Of a stretch of 64,000 nt of DNA, positions 42,839 through 54,840 are shown piece by piece. A program made the translations under genes and the position numbers. Under the pieces are notes generated by a model. It was not told the origin of the DNA. It did no database searches and was given only the letters and a program-made list of their open reading frames with translations. The stretch is from Dipteris shenzhenensis (Eukaryota > Polypodiophyta > Polypodiopsida > Gleicheniales), in assembly GCA_047967505.1 (NCBI GenBank), contig CM106540.1; one strand, written 5' to 3'. Numbering within the stretch: position 1 is the stretch's first letter; each line of letters begins with the position of its first letter.

Positions 42839-43366
42839 TTGAACTTTTGTTTTACATCACATGAGATTCAACTCAAGATCTCTCATCCATATACACACTC
42901 CAAATGCATTGAGAAAAGACTAGAACATGGGAGAAGGGAAAGGTGGTGGAGAAGTAAAAAGAGCCAAGATACCATGACATATTATTTCATAAAGCTACAA
43001 ATTACTATCACTAAGGGAAATCTACCACCACCAAAACAACCAAAAATTGCAGAATTCGTCAAAGAAGAAGTCAAAATCAAACGAATCATATAGTTGCAAA
43101 CAACAATAGAGATATAAAATGTTGCAATGAGGACTAAAGAAGCAATTGAAAACAATGAAGTAGCAATGATAGATGCAGAATTGGAAAAGGAAATTTGCAA
43201 AGACACACCTAGCACAAATGGAGCCATTTCAATACCCTATACACACATGAAAATGCCTAAAGAACCTCCACATGCAATGAATTGTAAAGAAGAGAAACTA
43301 CTAATATTCTTACCAAATGTAACACCTATCAATCAAAGCATGTCAAAAGGAATAGTTGGAAAGTAA
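42839..43366 (+). CDS. Unrecognised charged open readings
   Basis: Frames 42839-43093 and 43127-43366 are rich in Lys, Glu and Asn and lie next to each other in different frames (KEEVKIKRII; VAMIDAELEKEICKD). They may be parts of one decayed ORF leading into the tandem duplication that starts at 43313. No domain recognised. Confidence 0.25.
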
Positions 43367-44273
43367 GTAAAGAAAGAAGAAGAACAAAGTAATACGAAAG
43401 GATCTAGCAAATAGGCAACTCAAAACCAGAACTACCACAATATATGTTGGTGCCTAATGATCAAATAATGAAGTATTTGAATGCACCTGAGAATCAGGGG
43501 CAAATATTGTTAATTAGAGAAAAGAGGTATGTGACATTCAAGGACACATTCAAGAACAACCTTACCAAGCAAAGCTTTGAGAGCTACATGAGAATGTACT
43601 AAGAAGTACTATATTAGACATGTAGGACTGCGTCACCAAACAAAAGTTATCCCTCAATTCCTATCATTACACAAGAAGATCGATCAAGGGATCATTTTAG
43701 AATAGACAGGGAATTTTGTAGATAATAACTAGAGCACCAACCCCAGACAATGGAGAACTTTCAAGAAAGAGCCAACAAAAAATCTTGAGCCACCAAATGT
43801 AACACCTATCAATCAAAGTATGTCAAAAAGGGTAGTCGGAAAGTAAGTAAAGAAAGAAGAAGAACAAAGCAATACAAAAGGATCTAGCAAATTGGCAACT
43901 CAAAACCAAAACTACCACAATATATGTTGGTGCCTAACGATCAAATAATGAAGTATTTGAATGCACCTGAGAATTAGGGGAAAATATTACTAATTAGACA
44001 AAAGAGGTATGTGACATTCAAGGACACATTCAAGAACAACCTTACCAAGCAAAGCTTTGAGAGCTACATGAGAATGTACTAAGAAGTACTATATTAGACA
44101 TGTAGGATTGTGTCACCAAACAAAAGTTACCCCTTAATTCCTATCATTACACAAGAAGATCGATCAAGGGATTGTTTTAGAATAGACAGGGAATTTTGTA
44201 GATAATAGCTAAAGCACCAACCCCCAGACAATGGAGAGCTTTCAAGAAAGAGCCAACAAAAAATCTTGAGCCA
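43313..44273 (+). repeat. 480-bp tandem duplication, two units
   Basis: CCAAATGTAACACCTATCAA opens both units, at 43313 and 43793. The units are nearly identical, with scattered substitutions and one-base indels, and both end with CTTGAGCCA. One frame gives RYVTFKDTFKNNLTKQSFES in both units, a protein-like reading of unknown family. The similarity indicates a fairly recent duplication of part of a coding sequence. Confidence 0.95.
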
Positions 44274-44512
44274 ATCAAAGATGCTTTCAAGAGCAAATAC
44301 AAATAATGAAAGAGTTAAGATTCCTTGGCAATAAAATTGGACCAACTCAAGAAGTCAACTCAAAAGGAGTGAGAACAAAATTAAGAGATTACTTCATCCA
44401 TTTAGAAAAAGAAAATGAAGTACAAAGCTTAAGGGCAAACTTCATGAAACTCAAAGAAATGCTAGAGAATTTCACCAGGCAGTGTCAAAAATCGACCCCA
44501 TCCATAGACTGA
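44274..44512 (+). CDS. Coiled-coil-like fragment
   Basis: Continuing from the second 480-bp unit: GVRTKLRDYFIHLEKENEVQ and LRANFMKLKEMLENFTRQ have heptad-like spacing. Probably the downstream part of the same unknown decayed ORF. It ends at a TGA at 44510-44512. Confidence 0.3.
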
Positions 44513-45591
44513 TATCAACAAGGCAAGTGTTAAAGGTGTGAGAAGAGGAACAAGAACATCAATCCGTGGACATGAAGGCGAAAGAGAAAAGCCATTGGTA
44601 CGACTGCAAGCTAGAAAATTACAACATAGACCAATTGAAGAAAAATACATCAATCAATTGCTTTAAAAATCATTTTTAATCCATACCTTCAAGTAATACA
44701 ATTCAAACAACCAAAGACAAAATCTATCTGAATACCAAAGAGGGATGTCTGCATAGCTCTAGGAGCCACATTTGGCAAGCTGGCTTGTGGGACAAGGCAA
44801 AATGATCATGCAACTAAGAAGAAAATCAATCGAGTGAAAAAACAACAGTCATCGTGAAGAAAGGAAAAGACGTGTGCAAGTGGAAGGCATATAAAAGTCA
44901 CCTTGAAATTGTCATACCCCTGAGGTGTAGGCCATCTGTTTACCAATGGAGTGTAGGAAGTCAAAATCCACCACCGGTGGAGAGGAAAAAATCATAGGTA
45001 AAGAGGGCGAATGACTTAACAAGATGAGTTAGGATGGAGCATACAAAATGCCCACGATGTGTGAGGACACTAATCTTAATAAGCATCTCCGTTCGAGGCT
45101 TCGTCGGATTGCCCTTTATGAAAGGCTGATCTTCATTGAACACTCACGGTGTGCAAGCCATTTTGATAGATGTATGCTGCTCAAACTCTTGTCCTAAGGC
45201 TTCTATATTTTGTAGGTGAATTTTTGCTCCAAGGAGCCATCTATAGGAGTGGCAATTGCAAACAGCGGCGCGAAAGAAGAGAGAACTAGCAAGGCGAGCA
45301 AGTATTTGGACATGAAAGAATGAGTTACGAGTGTCAAGAGTTCTCACACTTTTATGGACATTGAGAGCCAATTTTTCAACATCAAATGGTCAAGGAAACA
45401 TGGAATTCACCTACTTTCCAGTGTGTTCAACCTACTTCTTATGTTAGTTCTAGAATGAATAACTTCAACTAAGTTCACCCTGTTCATACTACTTGTGCCG
45501 TGTGTTTTAGAAAACAACCTCGAATAGCACACAGGTGCAAAAAAAGAAAACATCTTTGAATAGCTAGCTCACTCATTTGCATTTGCTTGCA

Positions 45592-45622
<31 letters not shown>

Positions 45623-46218
45623 CATATACTTCGAAATCCTCATATAATTATTTTGTTCTCAGTGATACATGATTATAACACAATAGCATCCAGGATTTGG
45701 AACGTGAACTCTTGGAAACCTATCACATATTACAGTCATGTATGGTAGTACAATGAAATCTTTGTACATTCTTAGAGATTTACAATGAAGTAACCACATG
45801 GGATAGACAAAAAGGTGTAAGGAAAGAAGCGATCAAGAAAGTGTGTCAAAAAACATCAATGGTAACAAAAGATTAGCAAACAAGAAGGATGAGATTAAAA
45901 TCTTCAATTAACCATGACCCATGCGCCTCATCAGCACTACCACAGGTCTTCAATTAATCATGGCCAATGTGCCTCATGAACACTGCTACAGGTCAATTCT
46001 ACTGCTAGTGTTCCTGTCACTAGGACATGAATTTCTAAGTTTTAGGAATGTACGGTGAGTGCCCTAGCCTCCAACTGATTAAAATAGTTCAAAGGACACT
46101 TCAATGCAATTAGTTCCATGGGCCAAGGCAAGGGACTAAAAGTTAGAGAGTCCCTTTTGCTAAAAAGAGCTCTAGGAGCCACATTTGGCAAGTTGGCTTG
46201 TGGGACAAGGCAAAATGT
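44513..46218. other. No gene recognised; contains a 50-bp dispersed repeat and microsatellite
   Basis: A 50-bp sequence beginning AGCTCTAGGAGCCACATTTG is present at 44755-44804 and again at 46168-46217 with one mismatch. A (CT)n(TA)n microsatellite lies at 45591-45631. No conserved frames. Confidence 0.55.
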
Positions 46219-47664
46219 CAAAATTTGTTTTGAGGCTTGTTTCTAGACTAGAGAAGAACAGGAGAGGCAAGTCATAGGATGGGAAAGTACTCCAGGGCTA
46301 TTCTATCACATCGCCTTGTAGATTTTCGACTACCAGGGCAGTCTGTGGGCTGTTGGTGGGCTGCCAGAGGCTCAAAAATGAATTTATTTTTGTGCCAGGA
46401 GCCTCCAAATCAGTTCATTTTTTATGCATTCCTTTTGTTCATGCCTTCGTAGATCCCCAAATTTGATTAGTAGTTCTTCTAGGAGCCTTCCAAGCTAGGT
46501 GCTTATCAAAATCACACTTTCCAAGCAATTTGGAGCTTCTAGGCGACTCGATTTGCTTCCAAGTGGGAGGATTTATTGAGTTGCACCTGCTGGGCTGCCA
46601 GATTTGATTTCACTGTTTAGATCCACTCCACACTTGTTTGAGTTGCTCCGGGCCTCCAAAACTAGAAGAAATCTTTGTTACAGGTTTCTAGGGTGCCAGA
46701 TTGGTACCAGATCCATTTTGCCTTTCAGGATTGGACTGCTAGGGGCTAGAAGGGTGCTAGTAGGAAATCATATTTTACTATTTTTAATCTTTCTAAGGCT
46801 ATTGTTGTTGCTGATTTTGACTCCCAGACAGCTTGGGACTGCTCCAGATCAATTCGCTTACTTATTTGCTATTGCTCAAAGGTTTCCAAAGCCCTTTGAT
46901 CAATTATTTATCTCCTAGAAGCCCTACAGCTAAATCAAAACCTTCAGAGTTTCTTGCCTTGCTATACAGCTGACCTTTCTGTGAGCTAGGAGCAACCAAG
47001 GTTAGTTGTTTTGTTGACCACTATCTTGCAAAGCTTCTTTTGGAACTACAGAACATACTTGACTGTTTTTGTCTCCTACCAAGACTCCTTTGGAGCTGCC
47101 ACGTTAAAACTCATCAGCTAGATACGGAAGAAGGGTCGCTATGGAATGTTGCACTAGATTGGGATGCCTTTCTGAGATTGGAACTGTGTGCATAGCAGGA
47201 CAGAAGTGCATGTGAACAACTTATTCAGTTGGTTGTTTATGGTCGAATGCACAGGAGTGCTTTTACTGTATTTTTGATGCCTTCTGAATAAAAGATAAAG
47301 AAATACTGAAAGGGGTGCTAAATTTTAGGGCCAATCTGGTGTCTAGTGTAGATAGGCAATCTAGCTCCTCAACTTTGGCTTTCGAATTATATTTTGTGTC
47401 ATGGATATTATCTAAGTGGCTAAAGTTAAGTATTTGCTGGTGGTTATCTATTCACTAATCAATTCCAGAGTGGAAATCAACATCTCTTGTGTGAAGCACA
47501 ATGCAAAAATTCTCAATCCCTTCAATATCGTAGATAGATGCAGTATCCATGAAAGGTAGACTCCAGGATTAGATCGCAATTAATGGAGCAGCTAGAGCCT
47601 ACAAGATGAGAGCAACAACCTATTTTCGCAACAATATCCAAGAAGGAGAACTTAAGGGGGAGGA
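46219..47664. other. Leader-like non-coding sequence; polypurine tract near its end
   Basis: No protein homology. Its texture (repeated TGCCAGA, GGAGCC, CTAGGAGC words) is like the long leaders of the copia elements in this window. AAGGGGGAGGATA at 47654-47666 resembles a polypurine tract such as precedes a 3' LTR, but no LTR boundary was confirmed. Confidence 0.3.
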
Positions 47665-48139
47665 TAAACATAATGTCAAAAAACAGAATCAGGATGGCAA
47701 CCACATGACCTCAGTTTTCATTTTAGAGGATAAAAAACGTGTAACAACCTTTATGTAGGGAAAACGTGGGTTGTATTGTGAACACATTGAAGCACATGGT
47801 GGATATTTATTACCAAATTCAAAATTGAAGCCTACCAACACCAGAACACTAGGAGTTTGACCAGCAAGAGAGGTTTTCAGCTGAGAGCTAGGAGGATAAA
47901 TAAAGCCAATCTCAATCTAGAAGGCTAATTAATATAGCCTACAAAAGATAGTATGAAAGTAGAAAGTAACTTCCACTACTCTCCAGCTACATGTATCTCC
48001 TCTCATTATTATAAGACTGCTACTCTCTTTATTTATAAGGCTGTTGGCATTGCTATTGTGAATATTTCTTTTCTTTCTCAAGGCAATATATTAGTCTTTA
48101 AGACCATTGAAATAATCAAACTAACAATCCACATCTTGC
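47665..48139. other. No gene recognised
   Basis: AT-rich, no conserved frame on either strand. Confidence 0.4.
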
Positions 48140-48603
48140 CTCCCGATTTGTCATGATCCCACTATGGTACAATTGGCCACTCATAGAGAACTTTGAGCTT
48201 TCCACGATACATTTTATTTGGAGCTGTCTCATGTGCCCCACATAATTTGTATGCAGCACTACGCTAAGGTTCATCCACCAACTATTTTCTATACTTATTC
48301 CAAGCTGGAGCATCCTCTTCTCATTTGGATCTTCTCACAATCGTCCCACATGTGAGCATTCACATACATATTTGACATTAAGACATATGCTGTAGGTTAT
48401 TTGTCATCTAATCTCATTGCATTGTGAAATGCTTGCCTTCCAACTTCTACGTTCTTCCAGTTTTGACAAGCACCCAACACGGTCGACCATAAAATAGCAT
48501 CTGGTTGAAAGGGAATCCTCTCCACTACTGCTGCTGCCTCATCAACTTGGCCTGCAACGCCATGAATAGGGTTGCCACTGCCTAACCATCCGCTCTTGAT
48601 TAA
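48140..48603 (-). pseudogene. PPR protein fragment (E and E+ motifs)
   Basis: The minus strand reads AGQVDEAAAVVERIPFQPDA followed by ILWSTVLGACQNWKNVEVG. These match the end of PLS-type pentatricopeptide-repeat proteins ('G...EA...IE.MPF.PDA..W..LL.AC..H.NVELG'). After a TAA it continues as PTAYVLMSNMYVNAHMWDD and GCSSLE, matching the E and E+ motifs ('AYVLLSNIYA..G.W.D', 'GCSWIEV'). Such proteins bind organelle RNA and guide editing. The upstream repeats are missing and several stops follow. Gypsy RNase H joins it at about 48605. Confidence 0.85.
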
Positions 48604-48606
48604 GGT

Positions 48607-49910
48607 AATGACCATACAATTGCAAGCAATTATTTTTCCATAGTTGAGTAATGTTGTTCTGTGGAGGTGAGAGTCTTGATGATGAAAGCAATAGGTCGGA
48701 GTTTGTCTGCATCTTCTTGAAGCAACACTACTCCCAAACCTTCATTTGAAGCATCAATTTGTAGAAGAAGTGATTTTTGCAAATCTGGGTATTTGAGAAT
48801 GGCTATGGTTGATAATAAGACTTTCAACTTATTATATGCTATCTTGCATGTAAGTGACCAAACAAACTTTAAATTCTTCTTCAACTGATGGCGAAGATGA
48901 TGTGTGACGTTCAAATATTGTGGTAAGAATTTTGTTGTGAAATTTACCATCCCCAAAAAATGTTGGAGTTGATTGAGATTTCGAGGCTCGAGATAGTGGA
49001 TTATTGCTCAAGCTTTTGTAGGATCCATCTCTATGCCCGCTGTAGAAATTATAAATCCCAGAAATTTGACCCACTTACATTTCTTTACTTGTAGTTTGAG
49101 ATTGTACTTGTGAAGGCGTTGCATGACTTCTTCCAAGACCTTCATATGTTGCTCCCAGGTAGCTGTGTGGACCAAGATATCATGAAGGTAAACAACTAGG
49201 ACTTTTTGTTGAATTAGATCATGGAAAATACTGTTGACCATCCTTTGAAGTGCGTTTTGGTGCGTTGAAGACACCAAAAGGCATGACCTCTAATTGGTAG
49301 TCCCATAGGAGTCCGATATGTTCTTTTCTTTATTTCATCCGGCTTTATTGGACACAAAATATGTTGAGGATCCCAATTGGTCAAGAAGATCATCCAGGTA
49401 AGGAAGGGGTAGACATCATGTATGGTGATCTCATTCAGTGACAGCTAGTAATCAATACAAAAACGATCGTCTTTGGACTTTTTCGTAAGCTGAGGCTCTA
49501 CAGCCCAAGGACCCATTTGGCCTTTTTGTCAAGCATTTCTTGAACAGCTGTGTTAATGCATGCTATTTGCTTGGAGATCACTTGCGAATTGCCATTTTGA
49601 TGGGATGAGCTTCCTTGGTATATCTGTGGTGACCCACAGTAGACGGATGTTTCGGATTTGGGATGATAGAAGGAAATTGAGAGAGAAGTTTTTGGACTTC
49701 GTGAACTCGGGTCATGATTAGGGATTGTTTGAAGGGATTGAGGGCAAGAGACTTCAGAGGAGGGACCCCAATGTTACCACGGAACAAGTGTATGACCTTG
49801 AACTGTGAGGGTGTGATTTTTGAAATCTAGAGTTGCAGCATTTTCTAATAGCTAATCACAACCTAAAGTAAGGGGAAACCATTGTTTTGGTAGCAAGTAG
49901 AGGATGCGTC
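48607..49910 (-). pseudogene. Ty3/gypsy protease end, RT and RNase H
   Basis: Reading down from 49910: a decayed protease-RT linker, then VHEVQKLLSQFPSIIPNP, a plausible start of gypsy RT. DDRFCIDY and ITIHDVYPF are the template-binding blocks, MPFGVFNAP follows, and the catalytic box reads VVYLHDILVHT, so the first Asp of YLDD is His. LKLQVKKCKWVKFLGFIIS and FLGMVNFTTKFLPQYLN are the thumb/connection. RNase H starts LLLQIDASNEGLGVVLLQ and ends at YSTMEK with stop, LLAIVW. Several frameshifts (near 49480, 49260, 49010 and 48950) and stops make it inactive. Confidence 0.9.
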
Positions 49911-50508
49911 AATTTTACGAGCAAAAACCTATGAGCAAGTTTATACGAGCGTGTTTTTCAAGAGATTTTAAAAATAGTATTTCTTTAGGAAACATGGTTT
50001 TTACACTTTTATTTTCATTAGAACTAGATCCCTTTATCATAAAAATATACAAACTAGTCACTCATTCATTTTTACATAACATAAATCTTCTTATTCATAG
50101 ACATCCCTTTGTACCCTTGTTATTACCTTAAAAAAGTATTGAAAAATAATTCATTTAAGAAACGTCCCTCATAATCACTCTCAACATAATAATATTATAC
50201 ATAAATAATTACTTATTAAACACATTTATATCATATGGCAATATCTTTCAAGTGTTTTTATAGTATTAATAACAATATATTTATGGACATGTTTCTACAA
50301 AAGTTTAAATTACTGTAAATAAGTATTAACTTGGGCTTATATATCACTCTCATAAAATACATGTAATATTTAATACTATATATGCAAGGTTTTCCAAAAT
50401 ATAACCCCATAGATGTGCTCAAATGGGGTTTTCTAATCAATTTGAGTGGCTGAATGACTATATTTGGACATTGGATGTGAAAGTTATGTCACTTTTAAAA
50501 GTGCTGTC
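49911..50508. other. AT-rich stretch, no gene recognised
   Basis: Very AT-rich, with short chance frames only. Confidence 0.45.
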
Positions 50509-50580
50509 CAAGGTAGTTTCGCCAGCGAAACTACCTTGAAAGACCTTGTTCAAAGGGGTTTCGCTGGCGAAACTACCTTG
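50509..50580. repeat. Inverted and direct repeats of CAAGGTAGTTTCGC
   Basis: 50509-50538 is a 30-base hairpin with 14-base perfect arms (CAAGGTAGTTTCGC and its complement) around CA. A second copy of the right arm with TTTCGCTGGCGAAACTACC lies at 50560-50580. One frame through it gives the repeated peptide GSFASETTLK/GFAGETTL, so a coding repeat cannot be excluded. Confidence 0.9.
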
Positions 50581-50680
50581 ATGGCTTGCTTCAATGAGTT
50601 TTCTTTGGAGAAACCCTTTCATGAAGATAGGGTGAGAGAGGTTTTTCAATGTCACCCCCTATTAAGTAAAAAGTTGTAAG

Positions 50681-51289
50681 AAGGATCATAAGGGAATTTT
50701 CATAGAGAAGTCTACTCTACATGTGGGTTTCTTCAAAAGCCATCCCATTATGTTCTCACCATTCCCAAAGATTCACATAAATATTTGTGTATAAAATAGG
50801 CATTCCTATAATACTTTTCATATTTCTAAGTGAAACTATGTTTTCTTCTGATCCATTTTTGTCATATTTTTGCATAGTTGGAAGCTTTTTTTTTCCTTCG
50901 CTCGGATGCTCGGAAGATTTCGCTCGGAAAATGCTCGTCCCCACAAGTAGACACAATGTGAGAAGGACTAATCACATAAATGGAAATGGGCATTAACTAG
51001 AGTTCTTGATTTTTAGAGGGTTTGGTGATCATCGAAAATAGCTTGTACCTCAAGTCCCTAGCTAGTGTGAAATGACAATCTCTTCTTTAACTCTAGTCTA
51101 ATGGAAGAGATAGAATTGCCACACTATCAATGAGAACATTGAACCTGGTAGAATTATGGATGGCAAAGATTACACACACAACAATTGTGCTCTGTTTGAG
51201 GCTTGTACATGTGGTTGGGTTCACCTCACAAAGCCAACCACTTAGTTGTTTCCAAGGAGCTCTACCCATGTCGTAGCTGTGTGAACTTG
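50681..51289. other. No gene recognised
   Basis: Lies between the palindromic repeat and the gypsy gag; no conserved frames. Confidence 0.4.
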
Positions 51290-51960
51290 GACATTCTGCA
51301 TCATTTGCAACACTTTGCCACAACTACAAACTTTTTGCAATTGAAACATGTCGGTCGACCTTGTTCATTGTGGTCTGGCAGACGTCTTTGGGGATTGTTT
51401 CTATTGTTGCTTTGTACATTTTGTACATCTATTTCCATTGGGACTATTGAGTCATTTTTTGCTTTGCATCTTTTAGAAGAAGATGAGGGTTGAATTACCT
51501 TGAAAATTTTCATGTGCAATGCATGATTCGATTCATTGAGCAATCTGTATAGCCTCATAAAATGTCTTTGGGCCTTGATCATTGGTTCGGTCTTTGGTTC
51601 ATTGGAAAATGTCATGACAAATTTTGGACCATAGAAAGAATAGTTTCATATCCTCCGACATGTTGGAATTCATGTGAAGCAAGCGCTGGTTCAATTCGAC
51701 CAACAAAATGTGCAATAGGTTTGTGATCTTTTTGAATTTTTTTTTGTAATTGATACAACGTTGTTTGCGTGACATTTGCATGAGCGAAGCTTTGGAATAA
51801 TTGATGTTTCAAAATGGACCAATGGTGTTTTTGACGGAGTTGTGTGGTTGCATGAACTAGATATGCAATGCCTTCGAGAATGGTGCATAGATTTGGACCA
51901 AAAGCATAATACGATGCTAGAAGTGACATTAGATCCTGGTTTGCATCCATGGGAGCTATG
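51290..51960 (-). pseudogene. Ty3/gypsy-type gag with damaged zinc knuckle
   Basis: Minus-strand frame from 51950: MDANQDLMSLLASYYAF, LKHQLFQSFAHANVTQ, KKIQKDHKPIAHFVGRIEPA follow the Retrotrans_gag layout. A shifted frame continues MRLYRLLNESNHALHMKIF and ends with PTCFNCKKFVVVAKCC, a CCHC knuckle in which the Gly-His step is lost. It lies upstream of the gypsy pol at 48607-49910 on the same strand, so both may come from one element with about 1.4 kb of other sequence between them. Confidence 0.65.
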
Positions 51961-53472
51961 ATATTAGAGCAAAAACATGATCATATAGCTGCTGTTGATC
52001 CTCCATGTTGTGTTCATGCATATGTTGCTAGCTGAAATTGTTGATCCTCCATGTATAGATCGGTGTCTCCACCAAGAGTATGTGAAGTACTTTGAAATGC
52101 AAGGGAACAACTGCTGCCCAAAATTGGGTTAGTCTTCGTCTATTAGACCTAGCAATTACAATGGCTTACAATTGTCTGCATTCAACCACCCACTACGTCA
52201 TACGACAACTAGTCCAACCATGCAATGGACACATGGTGTTATCACCTTATATTATAGATTGCCATTATTTGTCTTTCATTTAAGATTATTTTCACACAAA
52301 AAATATAATTGTATGAACATTTGAATTGTGCTTTAGACAAAGCTTATGGACCGGTTAACCACATCTCTATTGTTGATGATGATGTCAAGCAAGAAATATT
52401 ATTTTCTAACCCAGCTACTAGAATAGTCCTATGGTTGACACTAACATAGGCGGACATGGTTTCTATCTTTATTGTTAGTGCCCACAAGGAAGTCAACCAA
52501 GGAATAGAGCCATACATTAACTCCATCGACACTCGAGATGGCTTTGTGACTAAGCTTACACATGAAGTTCAAGGTCCATACTCATGAGATGGCTAAAAGT
52601 GTGAAAGTTTAGACTCCATAAGGCATGACGGACACCATGGTGACAAAAAAAATGATGGCATTTTGTAATGAAGCTATATGGAGAATTTATGGATACTAAC
52701 TTCCAAGGTCCTCCCAAAACTTTGCTAGCTATAGGCACAAATCAATTGAGAAATTTGGCTGATTTCTTAGGTGAAAAGGTGGAGTACCCAAGCTAAGCTA
52801 AGGCCAAAGAGAACTTCAAAATTTTATGCAAAGAGTGGACTTGAACTGAAAACCCTTATTACTCACTCTTAAAGTCATAGCACAAGGCTAGATGAAGATA
52901 TTGCATGTAAAGTAGAGTATAAGGGTTTGAGTTCCCATTCTCACCCTCTTCTTATAAATAGAGGGATGTCCTCATTACTTTTCCCTTTCCTTTCCTACCT
53001 TTCCCCTAATTACTACATTTTTAAGTCCTTTTCAATTGGGGGAATCTATTATAGCATGGAGCCACTTGGCCCCAATCGCTTTCCCTCAATACATGACACA
53101 TTGGATGGAAGTGAATGCCCAAATTTCTTCCCCATGGAAAAAATGTATTTTTCATGAAACATGATTGAATGTTAATCTATGTTAAATATGTTAATGGCAT
53201 TTTAAAAGCTCTTAAAAACCTAATCTCCTCAAAGTAGGTACTTGGAAGAATTTTGTTAAAGAGAAACAAGTTAAAATATAGAAAAGAAGGGTTTAACTTT
53301 CTGAAAATGGTGAAAATCCTACTTTAAGCAAGTTTCCTATCGAGAATTTTTGTAGGATTAAAATCAATTCAAAACTTTAGAGTATGGATTCTCATTTAAA
53401 TCCCTTGAAAAGAAGAAGCTAATATGATCTTAGATCTATGAGTGCATTAGCTATTAAGTAGTATACCTATAT
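51961..53472. other. No gene recognised
   Basis: No conserved frames. A direct pair GTTGATCCTCCATGT lies at 51993 and 52041. TTATAAATAGAGG near 52963 is TATA-like. On the minus strand GTTCAAGTCCACTC (52829-52842) resembles a tRNA B box, but no matching tRNA fold was found. Confidence 0.4.
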
Positions 53473-54006
53473 TTAATACAAGACGATATACATTGTTTCA
53501 TTTAAGTTTAGTGTGATGTATAATTTGTGATTATTGATAGTAGAGAGTTTAAGTAGGTTTTGTGAGGTTAACTTGTAATTGTAATTATTATGAAATTGAT
53601 AGTTTTGCATCTCATTAATATTTCGCAATGTTTTGAGATCTAAACAAATAGAATCATTGATGTGAGAGACAACATGAAGTTCATGAGGACCCAATCTCCT
53701 TGCAAATATCAAGGGTACTAATATTATTAGGTTGAAACACGCAATGATGGCAAGTTTTGGAAATGGAAATACCACAAATACAAGGGTAAGGAATTTGTAA
53801 TATGCCTTTGTAAATTGCATTTTATGGAGTAGAGAAGATGAGGAACAACTGCACAACTTGATAAGTGCATTGGCACAATTTGGCTGCGCATATGCAACCT
53901 TGCACATGAATGGCAAATACAAAATCGAAGGTATTATGAAGAAAATATATAGATGCAAAGTCCTCATGTGGTATGAGCTGCACACAAACTTCAAGAATAG
54001 CCACAT
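53473..54006 (-). CDS. Long AT-rich open frame (177 residues), doubtful
   Basis: The longest uninterrupted minus-strand frame here starts with a hydrophobic stretch (LYIFFIIPSILYLPFMC) and ends Asn-rich. The plus strand of 53826-54010 also reads like protein (DEEQLHNLISALAQFG, GIMKKIYRCKVLMWY). At most one can be real, and I recognise neither. AT-rich chance frame or retrotransposon gag relic are both possible. Confidence 0.2.
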   Translation of the reverse strand: MWLFLKFVCSSYHMRTLHLYIFFIIPSILYLPFMCKVAYAQPNCANALIKLCSCSSSSLLHKMQFTKAYYKFLTLVFVVFPFPKLAIIACFNLIILVPLIFARRLGPHELHVVSHINDSICLDLKTLRNINEMQNYQFHNNYNYKLTSQNLLKLSTINNHKLYITLNLNETMYIVLY

Positions 54007-54840
54007 ATGAGATATTTAGTTCACTCTTCGACTATGATTATAGTGCAACATAGCTATGACCACTCAAAAGAATAAGCAAGGTGAACGTTAAAAAGATAGC
54101 AAAGAACCTCGTTGCAATAGGGACTATACAAGAACCAATCCTCGGATTCTCCATGGTACTATTCAAGTTACAGCCACAGAATTGACTGACCCCTAGGTGG
54201 TTGTGGTTGTGCAATACACCCTACCATTAATTCATTGAGCATACAATAGGGTCAACTAGTGGGTGTACCAATGGGTCCAATAGTCAATGTGCCACTAAAT
54301 TCTATCACTAGAGTGTAGGCTTAGGTCATAAAGGAGGTAGCAGAGAGGCACAAAGCGAAGGATAGATCATCCCATAGGTAGCCTTAGGTAGAATTGAAGC
54401 CTGATGCTATAGGCAAGGGCGATGATAGGGTCGTAATCCAAATTGGATTTGAAGGCCACAACGTCATCTTAAGCATCTAGAGGGAAATCCTCAGAAGGAG
54501 ATCTAATCAACCTCCAACCTTGTGAACTAGAAAAATTAAGGGCAGAGGGTGGAGTTAGACCATCAACACCCAAGGGTCTTGCTGAGTACCCCAAGCCCTA
54601 ATTGAAAAAGACAATTAAATGAGGCTCAAGGTATAGTAGGGGAATGTCAACTCAATTTTCAGTAGCAACTAAAGGAAAGTTAGGGACCATAGACACTGTC
54701 CACCCAAATTATGCTCCAATCCTTATACCCAAAAATCCAAATCAAATGGGTTGAATAACAGGAAGAGGAACTACTCCTCTTCTTCTAATTTAAGATAGGA
54801 TGGAGGTACTCTAGAAGAATCTAATCCCTAACCCAACGTG
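54007..54840. other. No gene recognised
   Basis: No domain found on either strand before the Helitron helicase end. Confidence 0.4.

Noticed and set aside
53473-54006. 177-residue frame with a hydrophobic start as a membrane protein
   Set aside because: AT-rich DNA readily gives Leu/Ile/Phe-rich chance frames, and the opposite strand reads equally well; kept only as doubtful.
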